From positions 1 through 64,000 of the forward strand of contig NZ_FUKU01000027.1 in NCBI RefSeq assembly GCF_900163865.1: a stretch of 64,000 nucleotides of DNA, written 5' to 3'. Below are positions 9,621 to 19,900 of this stretch, one piece after another. Position 1 is the first letter of the stretch. Every line of letters begins with the position of its first letter. Origin of the DNA: Sphingobacterium sp. JB170. GTDB taxonomy: Bacteria; Bacteroidota; Bacteroidia; Sphingobacteriales; Sphingobacteriaceae. Under the pieces are notes generated by a model, which saw nothing but the letters and a program-made list of their open reading frames with translations, did no database searches and was not told the DNA's origin. The position numbers were made by a program, and so were the translations under genes.

Positions 9621-12223
9621 TAAAGCTTGTCGCCTTTATTCAGAAAGACAAACTGTCCATCAAAAACATCGAGCTCAATTATAGAATCGCCGGATATCTT
9701 TCCGGAAAGTATCTCTTTAGAAAGTTCGTTGAGAATTCTTTTTTGTATAACTCGTTTTAGAGGTCTAGCTCCATATATAGGATCGTAGCCCAATTGACTC
9801 AACCAGTCCAGGGCTTCATCAGATGCTGTAATGATAATGTCCTGTTCTGCAAGCTGCGCTTGTACCTTTGAAAACTGCATACGTACGATGTCGCCGATCT
9901 CAGAACGACTTAATGGTGTAAACATAATCACCTCATCAATTCGATTTAAGAACTCTGGGCGAATCGATTTCTGCAATAAAGAAAACACTTCGTCTTTAGT
10001 TTTTGCTACAATCCCCTCGCGATTATCTTCATTTAATTCTGAAAAATTCTCCTGTATCAGATGAGAACCAGTATTTGAAGTCATGATAATGATCGTATTT
10101 TTGAAATTGACGACTCGTCCTTTATTATCTGTTAAATGCCCGTCATCTAATACCTGTAAGAGAATATTAAATACGTCAGGATGTGCTTTCTCTATCTCAT
10201 CAAGTAAAACAACTGTGTAAGGCCGACGCCGTACGGCTTCGGTAAGTTGCCCACCTTCGTCATAACCAACATATCCCGGAGGCGCACCGATCAGGCGAGA
10301 AACCGCATGACGCTCTTGATACTCTGACATATCAATACGAACCATCGCTTGTTCATCATCAAAAAGGTATTCTGCAAGCGCTTTAGCAAGTTCGGTCTTA
10401 CCAACTCCAGTGGTTCCTAAAAAGATGAACGATCCGATGGGGCGTTTAGCATCACTAAGTCCAGCACGTGATCTACGTATTGCATCTGATATTGCCTCGA
10501 TAGCCTCGTCTTGTCCTGCCACACGTTTGTGTAATTCTGTTTCTAGGGAAAGTAATTTATCACGCTCGGACTGAATCATTTTGTTTACCGGAATCCCCGT
10601 CCAGCGCGAAACAACATCTGCGATGTCCTCGGAGGTGACTTCTTCTTTCAACATACGACTCGTCTGTTGTTTCTGAGCAAGCTCCGATTTGAGCGTTTCG
10701 ACTTTTTCTTGTGCCTCTTTGATCTTCCCATACCGTAATTCAGCGACTTTACCATAATCGCCGGACCGCTCCGCTTGATCGGCCTCGAGCTTATAATCTT
10801 CAATGTTTTGTATCTCTTGGTTGACTTGATCGACTAATTCTTTCTCGGACTGCCAAGCAGCTTTTAACGAATCTCGTTCGTTGGATAAATTCGCAATCGT
10901 CTCTGATAGTTCAGATACTTTTCTATGGTCATTTTCTCGCTTGATAGCTTCACGTTCAATTTCAAGCTGCATAATACGCCTGTCAAGTTCGTCGACCGCT
11001 TGCGGAACGGAGTCCATCTCTAAACGCAGTTTCGATGCTGCCTCGTCAATTAAGTCGATTGCTTTATCGGGCAAGAATCTATCGGTAATGTATCGTTCCG
11101 AAAGCTCGACCGCCGCAATGATTGATTCATCTAGAATACGTACTTTATGATGTGTTTCGTACCGTTCTTTTAATCCGCGGAGAATCGAAATAGCATCTTG
11201 GGTATTAGGCTCATCGACCATTACTTTTTGAAAACGGCGCTCCAACGCTTTATCTTTCTCAAAATACTTCTGGTATTCGTTCAGCGTTGTTGCACCGATA
11301 GCACGAAGCTCACCTCGAGCTAGTGCTGGTTTAAGGATATTAGCAGCATCCATTGCTCCTTCGCCACCGCCTGCACCAACAAGCGTATGTATCTCGTCAA
11401 TAAAAAGGATGATCTCCCCGTCACTGTCGGAAACCTCTTTTACAACTGCCTTCAAACGTTCCTCGAACTCGCCTTTGTATTTCGCTCCGGCAATAAGAGC
11501 CCCCATATCTAACGAGAATACCGTTTTGTTTTTTAAATTTTCCGGCGCATCACCTTTTATTATTCGATGCGCGATACCCTCGGCAATGGCTGTCTTACCA
11601 ACCCCTGGTTCGCCTACAAGTATAGGATTGTTTTTGGTACGTCTAGAGAGAATCTGCATCACGCGTCGTATTTCCTCGTCACGACCAATCACCGGATCCA
11701 GTTTACCCGAAGCAGCATAATCGTTCAAGTTACGCGCATACTTAGCTAATGCATTAAAAGTAGCCTCGGCATTTTGATCCGTTACACGATTATTACCACG
11801 AAGCTCTTTTATTGCTAATTTAAGGTCTTTCTCGTTTACTCCTTGGTTCTTTAATAACGTGGCCGTCTTATCTCCAGAGGCTAACAGCCCTAACAATATA
11901 TGCTCTATCGAAACAAACTCATCGTTGAATTCTTTTAGATAACTCTGTGCTTTTTGCAATACCGTGGACGAAGCATTTGCAAAGTATAATTGACTTCCTG
12001 TAACTTTCGGTAGGGATTCAACAGTTTGTTCGACCTCGGTGGTTAACTGGGGTATGTTGACGTTTAGTTTTTTTAATAGATGCCCGATAACGTTTTCATC
12101 GACTGTTAACAAGGCTTTTAATATATGCGCAGGTTCAATCGCCTGCTGTTGATTGCCGGTAGCAATCTCTGAAGCCTTCTGTATAGCTTCTTGTGCTTTG
12201 ATTGTATAATTATTGAAATTCAT
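9620..12223 (-). CDS. clpB: ATP-dependent disaggregase ClpB
   Basis: 867 aa, full family length. Hexameric AAA+ unfoldase that rescues aggregated proteins with DnaK/DnaJ/GrpE; dnaJ and grpE lie at 44.9-46.6 kb. Domains in order: Clp N-terminal repeats (about 1-145), AAA1 with Walker A GEPGVGKT (residues ~204-211) and Walker [10 protein letters not shown], the coiled-coil middle domain (about 405-530) that docks DnaK, AAA2 with Walker A GTTGVGKT and the pore-loop GYVGYDEGG, and the D2-small C-terminal domain ([11 protein letters not shown]). The middle domain distinguishes ClpB from ClpA/ClpC, and no IGF/IGL ClpP-docking tripeptide was noted. Monocistronic; 3' end at the shared terminator. Confidence 0.98.
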   Translation of the reverse strand: MNFNNYTIKAQEAIQKASEIATGNQQQAIEPAHILKALLTVDENVIGHLLKKLNVNIPQLTTEVEQTVESLPKVTGSQLYFANASSTVLQKAQSYLKEFNDEFVSIEHILLGLLASGDKTATLLKNQGVNEKDLKLAIKELRGNNRVTDQNAEATFNALAKYARNLNDYAASGKLDPVIGRDEEIRRVMQILSRRTKNNPILVGEPGVGKTAIAEGIAHRIIKGDAPENLKNKTVFSLDMGALIAGAKYKGEFEERLKAVVKEVSDSDGEIILFIDEIHTLVGAGGGEGAMDAANILKPALARGELRAIGATTLNEYQKYFEKDKALERRFQKVMVDEPNTQDAISILRGLKERYETHHKVRILDESIIAAVELSERYITDRFLPDKAIDLIDEAASKLRLEMDSVPQAVDELDRRIMQLEIEREAIKRENDHRKVSELSETIANLSNERDSLKAAWQSEKELVDQVNQEIQNIEDYKLEADQAERSGDYGKVAELRYGKIKEAQEKVETLKSELAQKQQTSRMLKEEVTSEDIADVVSRWTGIPVNKMIQSERDKLLSLETELHKRVAGQDEAIEAISDAIRRSRAGLSDAKRPIGSFIFLGTTGVGKTELAKALAEYLFDDEQAMVRIDMSEYQERHAVSRLIGAPPGYVGYDEGGQLTEAVRRRPYTVVLLDEIEKAHPDVFNILLQVLDDGHLTDNKGRVVNFKNTIIIMTSNTGSHLIQENFSELNEDNREGIVAKTKDEVFSLLQKSIRPEFLNRIDEVIMFTPLSRSEIGDIVRMQFSKVQAQLAEQDIIITASDEALDWLSQLGYDPIYGARPLKRVIQKRILNELSKEILSGKISGDSIIELDVFDGQFVFLNKGDKL

Positions 12224-12444
12224 ATTTGATTTTTTTAATTCTGTTTACCCTTCAGCTCTGTTAAAACAAATTGAATGCCTTTTTGATTTACCTAAAATCA
12301 ATAAGTCGTTTTGACAGAAAGTTTTGAATTATTCTGCCATTATGTCTTGATAGTTTATTTTTTTAATTTGATTTTCAGCATTTTGGCGTTGAATAGTCTG
12401 TTTTTAAACAAAACTATTTGCAAAATACGACCAGACTTTAGATA

Positions 12445-12474
12445 TTTGCATCATCGAAAATGTAAACATTTTTG
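12445..12474 (+). promoter_or_regulatory. Putative Bacteroidota promoter for tRNA-Thr
   Basis: TTTG at 12445-12448 and CATTTTTG at 12467-12474 (one mismatch to TAnnTTTG), separated by 18 bp. The -7 box ends six bases before the mature tRNA 5' end. Position and spacing fit the Bacteroidota -33/-7 pattern; assignment is by eye. Confidence 0.45.
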
Positions 12475-12480
12475 AAAAAA

Positions 12481-12553
<73 letters not shown>

Positions 12554-12561
12554 CAAAAAAG

Positions 12562-12600
12562 GAAAAGCAGTTGTTGATTATCAAGCTGCTTTTCTTTATC
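12562..12600. terminator. Hairpin between tRNA-Thr and the four-helix-bundle gene
   Basis: Stem GAAAAGCAG (12562-12570) with CTGCTTTTC (12586-12594); the loop can extend the stem through TTGA/TCAA. An A-run (12555-12560) precedes it and TTTATC follows. It can end the tRNA transcript on plus and the converging 12623-13240 gene on minus. Confidence 0.65.
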
Positions 12601-12622
12601 CCGAATCAATTCCAGTCAATAA

Positions 12623-13240
12623 TTAGTTCAGATTTTCCGGTCTAGTATTTTTTATGCTTCTAATTGTCTTTGAAGCGAATACCAGCGCTTGGATGATAAT
12701 TGCGATGATAATTAGAATCGCTAGTTCTAAATAGGAGAACAAGTTTGAGAAATAGGTCATATTCAGCACTTCGTCTAATTTATTTTTCCCTTCTTTTACT
12801 TGGATTGAAGATAAGCTTTGCAACGTGTCTCCAGCTGCACGTGCCGTTACCAAAAGGGTGGTTCGGTCACCACTCATACTGTTTTCTGCTATGTTCTGAC
12901 ACAGTTTTTTGAAACGCTCAAAATTAACTCGTTCCATTTCCGTAAGCCTCGTTTTTTCATATAATGCGTTTAACCGTTGCACTTCGGAAAGATAATCGTC
13001 TATTGCAGCAGGGACATCTGGATTTCCCTGCTCTATATCGGAAATCATACGGTCAAGTTGCGTGGACAATTGGAGAATATATTGCGCAACCACAAGTCTA
13101 TCTTCATAGAGAGAAGTGACAGCCGTACTTATTCGTGCTGCTGCGCGCTGCTCACGCATATTGGTTAACATGACTAGAACAATTACAGCGAATAATAGTG
13201 CCGCAGCTGTCATCTTTTGTTTAATAGCAAATGTCCACAT
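12623..13240 (-). CDS. Membrane-anchored four-helix-bundle (MCP-like ligand-binding) protein without an output domain
   Basis: 205 aa from the ATG at 13240 (a TTG lies nine bases upstream). Residues ~1-30 form a membrane anchor (MWTFAIKQKM then a hydrophobic run), the middle ~125 residues are helical and heptad-rich, resembling the 4HB_MCP sensor domain found in chemoreceptors and kinases, and a second membrane helix (LAILIIIAIIIQALVF) lies near the C-terminus, leaving a short basic cytoplasmic tail. There is no HAMP, methyl-accepting, kinase or cyclase domain, and no chemotaxis gene nearby. Standalone proteins of this layout recur in Bacteroidota with unknown role. It may be an adaptor or a degenerate receptor. 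No function assigned. Confidence 0.7.
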   Translation of the reverse strand: MWTFAIKQKMTAAALLFAVIVLVMLTNMREQRAAARISTAVTSLYEDRLVVAQYILQLSTQLDRMISDIEQGNPDVPAAIDDYLSEVQRLNALYEKTRLTEMERVNFERFKKLCQNIAENSMSGDRTTLLVTARAAGDTLQSLSSIQVKEGKNKLDEVLNMTYFSNLFSYLELAILIIIAIIIQALVFASKTIRSIKNTRPENLN

Positions 13241-13344
13241 ATCCCTCAATTTATCGGTTTATAATCTAGACAATTTAAAGAAAAAAATCATATAATTTGT
13301 GTATCGGCGAAAAATGAAGCATTATCAGATGGACTTGGTATAAA

Positions 13345-13978
13345 TATTTAGGCGAGCCTTAAAAATTCACTTCTAAACAAATCTTACACTTGGAGATCCA
13401 CTTGTTGAATTGGAGCATCACGTTTTGAAGAAACACAAAAAATGATGCTTACCACTTATTTATCATTCTTTTGAAATTACATGCAGCAGTAGCAAGCATA
13501 ATATTAATATTGTCACCAGCAATCTCCTTATAGAAGTTTCTTCCCAATTGAATATACCGGAGCATGTTGACCCCTCTCTGCTATGTTTTTTGTTTATTAG
13601 CGATCATCCATTAAAACGATCCCATTGTTCGACCGCGCTCTCATCGGAAACATTGCGAATATGCTTCATAATCAATAAACTCACCATCAATCGGATCGGT
13701 TTGACAGGACATCCATTATCCAAACAATACATGGGGCTGACTGCAATCTCAAAGAGCCTCCAGTCAACACGGTTATTCAAAATATATAGAGAATACCTAG
13801 CGCTCAAGGTATCTTCTAAGGAGAAGAAGAAACTGGATTGATTTGATATCTTTTTCTTCGCTTGCATACGGTTCAATTTACAAGGTTTATACCCTATAAA
13901 GTACAGAATCTGGTAGATGAAAATAGAAAAATAAGGAATAATTTTCTGATTAATAGATTTTTAGTGCTCGACTATTTA
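13345..13978. mobile_element. Internally deleted IS (MITE-like) with terminal inverted repeats and 6-bp target duplication
   Basis: A 622-bp element at 13351-13972. Its ends are imperfect inverted repeats: 13351-13368 matches the complement of 13955-13972 at 13 of 18 positions (GGCGAGCC... against GTCGAGCA...). TATTTA stands directly outside both ends (13345-13350 and 13973-13978), as expected of a target-site duplication. Inside are only the two ends of a transposase gene of the IS5-like DUF772 group, on minus. Coding capacity for the catalytic middle is gone, so movement would need a full-length relative elsewhere. Confidence 0.75.
13449..13867 (-). pseudogene. IS5-like (DUF772) transposase remnant with internal deletion and frameshift
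   Basis: From the ATG at 13867 to 13604 the frame gives the N-terminal InsH/DUF772 domain: LEDTLSARYSLYILNNRVDW, CLDNGCPVKPIRLMVSLLI and KHIRNVSDESAVEQW are close to the family consensus. It stops just after VEQW. A different frame between about 13584 and the TAA at 13449 then encodes the family C-terminus (GRNFYKEIAGDNINIMLATAACNFKRMINKW, cited by its GRNFYKEIAGDNIN and CNFKRMINKW blocks). The central region with the DDE acidic residues, some 250-300 residues, is missing. Both ends are preserved enough to identify the family with confidence; the protein cannot be functional. Confidence 0.85.
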
Positions 13979-14112
13979 GTGACATTAAAACCAGTGTTGG
14001 AATTAGCCTACCCTGTAAGGGAGTAGATTTTAGGCTGTGGAACACAGGAACGGAGTCAAAATAGTACGTAGCTATTCCGAAGTGCATAGGTCCCAAAAAG
14101 TAATGTTTAAAG
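13979..14112. other. Non-coding stretch between IS remnant and terminator
   Basis: No supported gene, tRNA or recognised RNA. With the right part of the IS (13868-13978) and the hairpin at 14113-14150 it accounts for the roughly 300 bp before the GH88 gene. Confidence 0.6.
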
Positions 14113-14150
14113 CAAAAAAGATCTATTCATGATGAATAGATCCTTTTTTA
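14113..14150. terminator. Terminator downstream of the GH88 operon
   Basis: Perfect 10-bp stem (14120-14129 with 14133-14142, GATCTATTCA) and a 3-nt loop TGA. An A-run (14114-14119) on the left gives a U-tract for the minus-strand operon, and TTTTTT on the right serves the plus strand. It ends the GH88-SusD-SusC-FecR transcript. Confidence 0.88.
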
Positions 14151-14179
14151 CAATATTACTTTTTAATAATTCCTCCTTT

Positions 14180-15394
14180 TTAGTCCAACAATTCTTTATA
14201 CCGTATCAATGCTTCAACATAATAGTAATCGGCATAGGTCAGGGGAACATCCACCTCGGAATTAGCTGTTAAATGACCAACCGAGTGTTCGAGGATGAAT
14301 CCTCCATTTGCACCGGGTTTAGCTTTGTAGCTTGATGAACTGAGACTCTTTATCATTTGTTCAGCGGCAACAAGGTACCGTTTTTTTTGCGCGGGATCGC
14401 CGTATGCCTGCAATTCTAACAGAGCCGAAGCGATTATTGCGCCGGCCGATGCGTCGCGTTTCGCATTTGGAATAGTAGAGGCATCAAAGTCCCAGTATGG
14501 AATCTTGTCGTCAGGTAGGTTTGGATGATTCAGTATGAAATCCGCAATATGGATCGCCTGCCTTAAATAGGCCGAATCTTTCGTGTCTCGGAACATCATC
14601 GTAAAGCCGTATAGACCCCATGCCTGACCTCGTGCCCAAGCTGTTTCATCACCCTCACCTTGAGCAGTTTGCTTATGACGCACTGCGCCCGAGACGGTAT
14701 CATAGTCAATAACGTGATACGAGCTGTAATCATCTCTGAAATGGTTTTTCATAGTCGTGTTCGCATGTTTTTTTGCGACCTCGCCGAACTTGTTGTCACC
14801 ACTTTCCCGGGTAGCCCAATTTAAAAACTCCAAGTTCATCATATTATCAATTATCACGGGAAATTGCCATTTTTCACCATTATGGTCCCATGAACGAATT
14901 GATTGTACTGTTGGATTGTATCGTGTTAGTAAAGACTCAGCACCCGTAAGCATTATTTCTTTATAATGTGGATTTTCCGATAACCTATTCGCATTTCCAA
15001 AGCTACAATACAACATAAAGCCCAGATCATGTGTATGTGTATTGTCTTTTTCTTTCTCGAGTAATACCAATTTTTCTTGTGCCTCTGTTAGTAACTCCTT
15101 GTCTGACGAATACGAATAGAGGTAGAGTAATGTACCTGGATAGAATCCTGAGGTCCACCAACTCGTCTTACTTGTCTCTAACGAGTCACTGTCTTTATAA
15201 TACGATTTGGGCACTAACGAGTCATTTAAGTTTTCTGCAAGTAACTTGTATTGACTAACCGCGTCGTGAAGCTGTGAATCTATAAATTCACTTTTTAAAG
15301 TTAAATGCTCAGCATACTTGGTCGTCATGTTATTACAAGCGACCGCAGTCAGTAGTATAACAATATTAAAGACGTATATTTCAATTTTTTTCAT
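14180..15394 (-). CDS. Glycoside hydrolase family 88 unsaturated glucuronyl hydrolase (lipoprotein)
   Basis: 404 aa from the ATG at 15394 (a TTG start six bases upstream is possible). Signal with lipobox VACNN about residue 18, so periplasmic or membrane-anchored. The (alpha/alpha)6 barrel motifs of GH88 are present: WWTSGFYPGTLLYLY, THDLGFMLYCSFGNA, SWDHNGEKWQFPVIIDNMMN, GDETAWARGQAWGLYGF and WDFDASTIPNAKRDASAGA. The two Asp residues used by family members (HDLGF and IDNMMN blocks) are both there. GH88 enzymes hydrate the enol ether of 4,5-unsaturated uronic acids released by polysaccharide lyases. No lyase gene is in the operon. Last gene after SusC and SusD; spacing to SusD 11 bp. Confidence 0.92.
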   Translation of the reverse strand: MKKIEIYVFNIVILLTAVACNNMTTKYAEHLTLKSEFIDSQLHDAVSQYKLLAENLNDSLVPKSYYKDSDSLETSKTSWWTSGFYPGTLLYLYSYSSDKELLTEAQEKLVLLEKEKDNTHTHDLGFMLYCSFGNANRLSENPHYKEIMLTGAESLLTRYNPTVQSIRSWDHNGEKWQFPVIIDNMMNLEFLNWATRESGDNKFGEVAKKHANTTMKNHFRDDYSSYHVIDYDTVSGAVRHKQTAQGEGDETAWARGQAWGLYGFTMMFRDTKDSAYLRQAIHIADFILNHPNLPDDKIPYWDFDASTIPNAKRDASAGAIIASALLELQAYGDPAQKKRYLVAAEQMIKSLSSSSYKAKPGANGGFILEHSVGHLTANSEVDVPLTYADYYYVEALIRYKELLD

Positions 15395-15405
15395 AATCAA
15401 ATGTA

Positions 15406-16920
15406 TTAAAATCCGGGGTTTTGTGGTAAAAGATTTGCGTTGCGTCCGATTTCCTCTTGTGGAATGGGCAACAAAGTGTGATATTCTTGTACATTCGGAT
15501 GACTTTCATAGCCATCTGATTGTTTAAATGCGTCCGATACTATCTTCCAACGTTTCAAATCATACCATCGCTTCCATTCAAAAGCAAGTTCTAGCCGACG
15601 TTCCTCCCGAACCGCATCTCTAAAATCTTGTTGCGAGATTCCCGTTTGAAGATCGGTGGGGTACGTTTGGGGACCTTGCGGAGTTTTTCGGGCACGCCCA
15701 CGCACTTCATTGATGTACTTGTACGCGTCCGCGGTGGGGCCTCCATTGGCTTCGTTGATAGCCTCGGCGGCAATCAACAACACTTCGGCATAGCGGAAGA
15801 TGACGTGTTTAATATCTGAATTGGAGCCCTCAGAAGAAGCATTGGATCCTGGGTATAAACACCACTTAGCTGTATGAATTCTAGGCCACCGCCATTGTTG
15901 ATATGGAGTCATAATCCCTTTGATCGGTGTTTCGGTCAAGAAACTAACTTTCTTTCGATAATCTAGGTCAGAGAAACTCGTATACATCCCCTCCGAAGGA
16001 ACCAGCACACTCCATCCGAGCATATCTGCATCACGTACACCGGTCATCGGCGCGGTATAGTCAACATTGGAACTATTTTCACCGGAAATTGTTCCAGCAA
16101 AATCAACCACCCATACATGCTCGGCCTGGTATCCTAAATCCGCGTTCCAAAGCTTTTGATAATCGTCTACCAATGCATAATTGTACTTGGAGGATTGATT
16201 GATAACTGTCTGCGCTTGTGTCGCAGCATCTGTCCATCGTTCGAGAATCATATATACGGAGGCTAATAATGTATGCGCTGAGCCTTTTGTAGGTCGGGCT
16301 CGAACGTCATTAGGTTGCATCTCTGGAAGTTTTTCAATAGCGAAATTACAGTCGTCAATTATGTGTTCATAGACTTCCGCCGCCGGTGTTTTGCTAATAT
16401 CAGTCACCGTCGATGGATCCGCGACATATTTGCCAATGTAGGGGATGTCGCCGAAGAGCTGAACGAGATGGTAATAATTCAACGCACGGAGTAGCCGCGC
16501 TTCGGCAATCAATGCCGATTTATTCTGCTCATCCATCTCCACGTTTGGGATACCATCGATTGCCGCATTTGCAGCACCGATGCCTAGATAAGCCGTTTTC
16601 CAAATGGCCAGCACATCTTGATTACTCGCATCATGCGTGAACCCATTGATTTGAATTCTGCTGGACTGCGTGCCGATGTCCGCGATGTCGATATCATCTC
16701 CAAGCAATTGTAAAACCATCGTTAACCGGCGACCGTAGTAATCTGCATTGGCCAGCAAGCTATAAATCCCCATAACGGCCGCTTCAGCGTCGGCGGCAGT
16801 TTTAAAATACTGGTCCGGAACTAGGATGCTCACTGGGCTTTCATCCAGATCTGTACAAGATACACCCGAAAAAAGAAACGTATAAAGGAGCAAATATTTG
16901 TATAATTTTTTAGTCTTCAT
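15406..16920 (-). CDS. RagB/SusD family nutrient-binding outer-membrane lipoprotein (second locus)
   Basis: 504 aa starting at the ATG at 16920 (MKTKKL), chosen because a lipoprotein signal begins there and the acylated Cys is in FSGVSCTDLDES; the longer frame to 16944 would overlap the end of SusC. SusD hallmarks include LIAEARLLRALNYYHLVQLFGDIPY (seen as AEARLLRA and LFGDIPY), TKGSAHTLLASVYM TPR-like helices, EERRLELAFEWKRWYDLKRW and the final LLPIPQEEI/NPGF. It is the glycan-binding lid of the SusC encoded upstream (10-bp gap). It differs clearly from the SusD at 809-2380. Confidence 0.95.
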   Translation of the reverse strand: MKTKKLYKYLLLYTFLFSGVSCTDLDESPVSILVPDQYFKTAADAEAAVMGIYSLLANADYYGRRLTMVLQLLGDDIDIADIGTQSSRIQINGFTHDASNQDVLAIWKTAYLGIGAANAAIDGIPNVEMDEQNKSALIAEARLLRALNYYHLVQLFGDIPYIGKYVADPSTVTDISKTPAAEVYEHIIDDCNFAIEKLPEMQPNDVRARPTKGSAHTLLASVYMILERWTDAATQAQTVINQSSKYNYALVDDYQKLWNADLGYQAEHVWVVDFAGTISGENSSNVDYTAPMTGVRDADMLGWSVLVPSEGMYTSFSDLDYRKKVSFLTETPIKGIMTPYQQWRWPRIHTAKWCLYPGSNASSEGSNSDIKHVIFRYAEVLLIAAEAINEANGGPTADAYKYINEVRGRARKTPQGPQTYPTDLQTGISQQDFRDAVREERRLELAFEWKRWYDLKRWKIVSDAFKQSDGYESHPNVQEYHTLLPIPQEEIGRNANLLPQNPGF

Positions 16921-16930
16921 TTGATTTGAT

Positions 16931-19900
16931 TTAAAATTTGGCATTAAAACCTATAGTGACCGACTTAATATTAGGATACCCCATGTAATCGAGGCCTATA
17001 TTACGGTTGGAATCACTGAAACTAACTTCTGGATCAAAACCAGTATAGTTTGTCCACGTCCATATATTCTGGACGCTCGCAAAAAAGCGGAGATTATTGA
17101 TGCCGATTCGTTCCATAGATTCCGTGGGAACGGAAAAGCCTATAGCGATATTTTTCAATCGCAAATAGGAACCGTCCTCCACCCAGCGTGAGGATACTTC
17201 CGGATTATGCGAGGCACTCGCACGGGGTACATCGGTATTCGTGTTTCTTGGTGTCCAACGATTTAAAGCGTCTTTGGTTGCGTTGCCTTTGCCTGCCATC
17301 CAATCGAGCTCCATCCGAGTAATATTGAGCATATCATTCCCATAGGAACCCGTCATGAAGATATTCAAATCAAAATTTTTGTATCTAAAATCATTGTTAA
17401 ATCCAAATGTGAAGTCAGGGTTTGGATTTCCAATTACAGTTCGATCATCTGCGTTGACAGTACCATCAGGACCTGATACTAAATTATTTTCGTCGTTACG
17501 ACCGTAAATATCGGCATACTTTACATCGCCCAGAACCTTTTTAGGCTGTGCGCTAAAATCGTCGTCCTTCTGATAAATCCCATCAAATTTCCAACCGAAG
17601 AATGCTCCTACAACATCGCCTTCGCGGAGAATCTGGGATTCGGTCGAAAGCATATGTCCTGGAATCGAGTTATACCGTATCTCACCCCCGGGAAGTTGTA
17701 ATATCTTATTCCTATTGAATGTGATATTAAAAGCGGAATTCCATTTAAATTCTTTATCGAAATTAACCGTTTGCAAAGCAAATTCCCAGCCCTTATTCTC
17801 CACGCTACCGATATTTTGTAGCGAGCTTGTAAAACCCGAATACAATGGCAACGGAACAGAGTAGAGCAGATCGACGGTTTTCTTATAATAATAATCGATG
17901 GTCAGGTTGATACGGTTTTCTAACACACCAACGTCAATCCCCGCGTCAGTCTGTTTCGTGGTTTCCCAAGTCAAATTAGGGTTGGCGACGTTCGTTGGAC
18001 GTACCGCATTGACCGGATTTCCTTCAATAGTTGAAAGAGTAGGTGAGTAGCGTGCTAGTGATTGATACGAACCAATTTCGGAGTTCCCTGTTTCTCCATA
18101 GCTGGTTCTGAATTTTAAGTTACTAATTGTCGTGAGATCTTCCATAAACGGTTCTTGCGATATATTCCATGCAAAAGCACCCGAGGGAAAGAAGGCCCAT
18201 TTGTTGTTTTCTCCGAATCGTGAGGATCCGTCATACCGCCCTGTAACGGTGAACAAATAGCGGCTTTTGAAATTATAGTTTATCCGTCCGTAAAAGGACG
18301 ACATTACCCAGTCTTCCATGTTCGATGCGGCATTTTGGTAATTCGAGCCGGCGCCTAAATTCCAATACGAGAATCCATCCGATATGAAATTTCTGTTGTT
18401 TGACTGCCAAGTTTCATTCCGCGAACTCTGGTAAGAATATCCGACCATCAGGTTTAGGTTATGCTTTTCATTGAATTCTTTTTCATAGGTGAAAAAGTTT
18501 TCACTAATTAAGTTTGTGTTCTTGTGCGCCCCAATTGAACCCACACCGTTATTATTTCGTCCTTCCACCAGTTTCTGTGACACGTAGTTTCCAATCCGTT
18601 GATTACTAATTTGAACACCGAGGGTACTACGGAATTTAAGTTCCGGTAATAATCCCAATTCCAGATAGCCGTTTCCCTGAAACAAGTCGGTTACAACCTG
18701 ATTATCGCGTTCCCGTGCAGCCGCAACCGGATTATCATGCGGATCTCCAACAGCTTTAAGCGTATAATTTCCATCTTCATCGAATATCCCTTGGATCGGA
18801 TCAAATCTCAATGCTCCGGAAATAACACCAGCACCGGATGTCCCACTGCTAGTTTCCTGAGTCCGTACACCATCTAATATATTGCGGTTGAACATTAACC
18901 GGGTCCCAATTTTAAGCCTATCGGATACATCCATATCAATATTGGATGTTCCGGAGAACCGCCTATAATTTGATTCAATGACGGTTCCTTTTTGTCCGTA
19001 ATGATTTAGGGATGTATAATAACGGACATTCTCACTGCCACCCGAAATAGAGAGCTGGTTGCTCAGTAAGTTGCCCGTGCGGAATATTTCCTCTTGCCAA
19101 TCGGTACCTTCACCATAACTTTCGGGGTTCGGATAGGGCACGCTCGAATTACCACTATTCACATAGGTATCATTGATATACGCCGCAAACTCCGATGCAT
19201 TTAATAAGTTCAGACGTTTTCCAACTTTTTGGGTACCATAAGAGTTCGTAAACTCAATGGTCGGTTTTCCAATTTTACCCTTTTTTGTGGTGATCATGAT
19301 AACCCCATTCGCGCCACGTGAACCGTATATGGCGGTCGCGGACGCATCTTTTAGCACTTCTACGGATTGTACATCCTCAGGAGCAGGAGGGGTGCTGCCC
19401 GGAAATCCGTCCACTACGTATAACGGATCGGAGCTCGCATTAATGGATGTACCGCCGCGTATACGGACGCGTGGTGCCTTTCCCGGCTCACCGTTGATAC
19501 TCGAAACGGCCACTCCCGGAGCTCGTCCTTGCAGCGCTTGCTGTGTGCCAGCAAGCGGAAAGGCATTAATTTCACTAGTATTCACCGATGCCACCGATCC
19601 GGTTAAATCGCTTTTACGCTGGGTACCATAACCGACGACAACTATCTCGTCAATATCGGCATTGGCTCGCGCGAGTTTAATGTCTATAGTTCTTCGCCCT
19701 CGCAATGGAACAGACTGTGAACGATAGCCGACCATGGAAATAAGTAGTGTTGCGTTTGCGTTGGTAACAGGCAACGAAAAACGTCCATTTTGATCTGTTG
19801 TAGTTCCTTTACCTGGTTCACCTTTGATCACGACAGTTACACCCTGCATTAATCCGGATGTATCCGCGACTGTTCCGACAACAGTAATCTGGATTTCTTG

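Noticed and set aside
11409-11720. 103-aa open frame antisense to clpB
   Set aside because: Shadow of a highly conserved ATPase region; no family resemblance.
13548-13841. 97-aa plus-strand frame across the IS remnant
   Set aside because: Antisense to the identified transposase ends; the minus strand has the family match.
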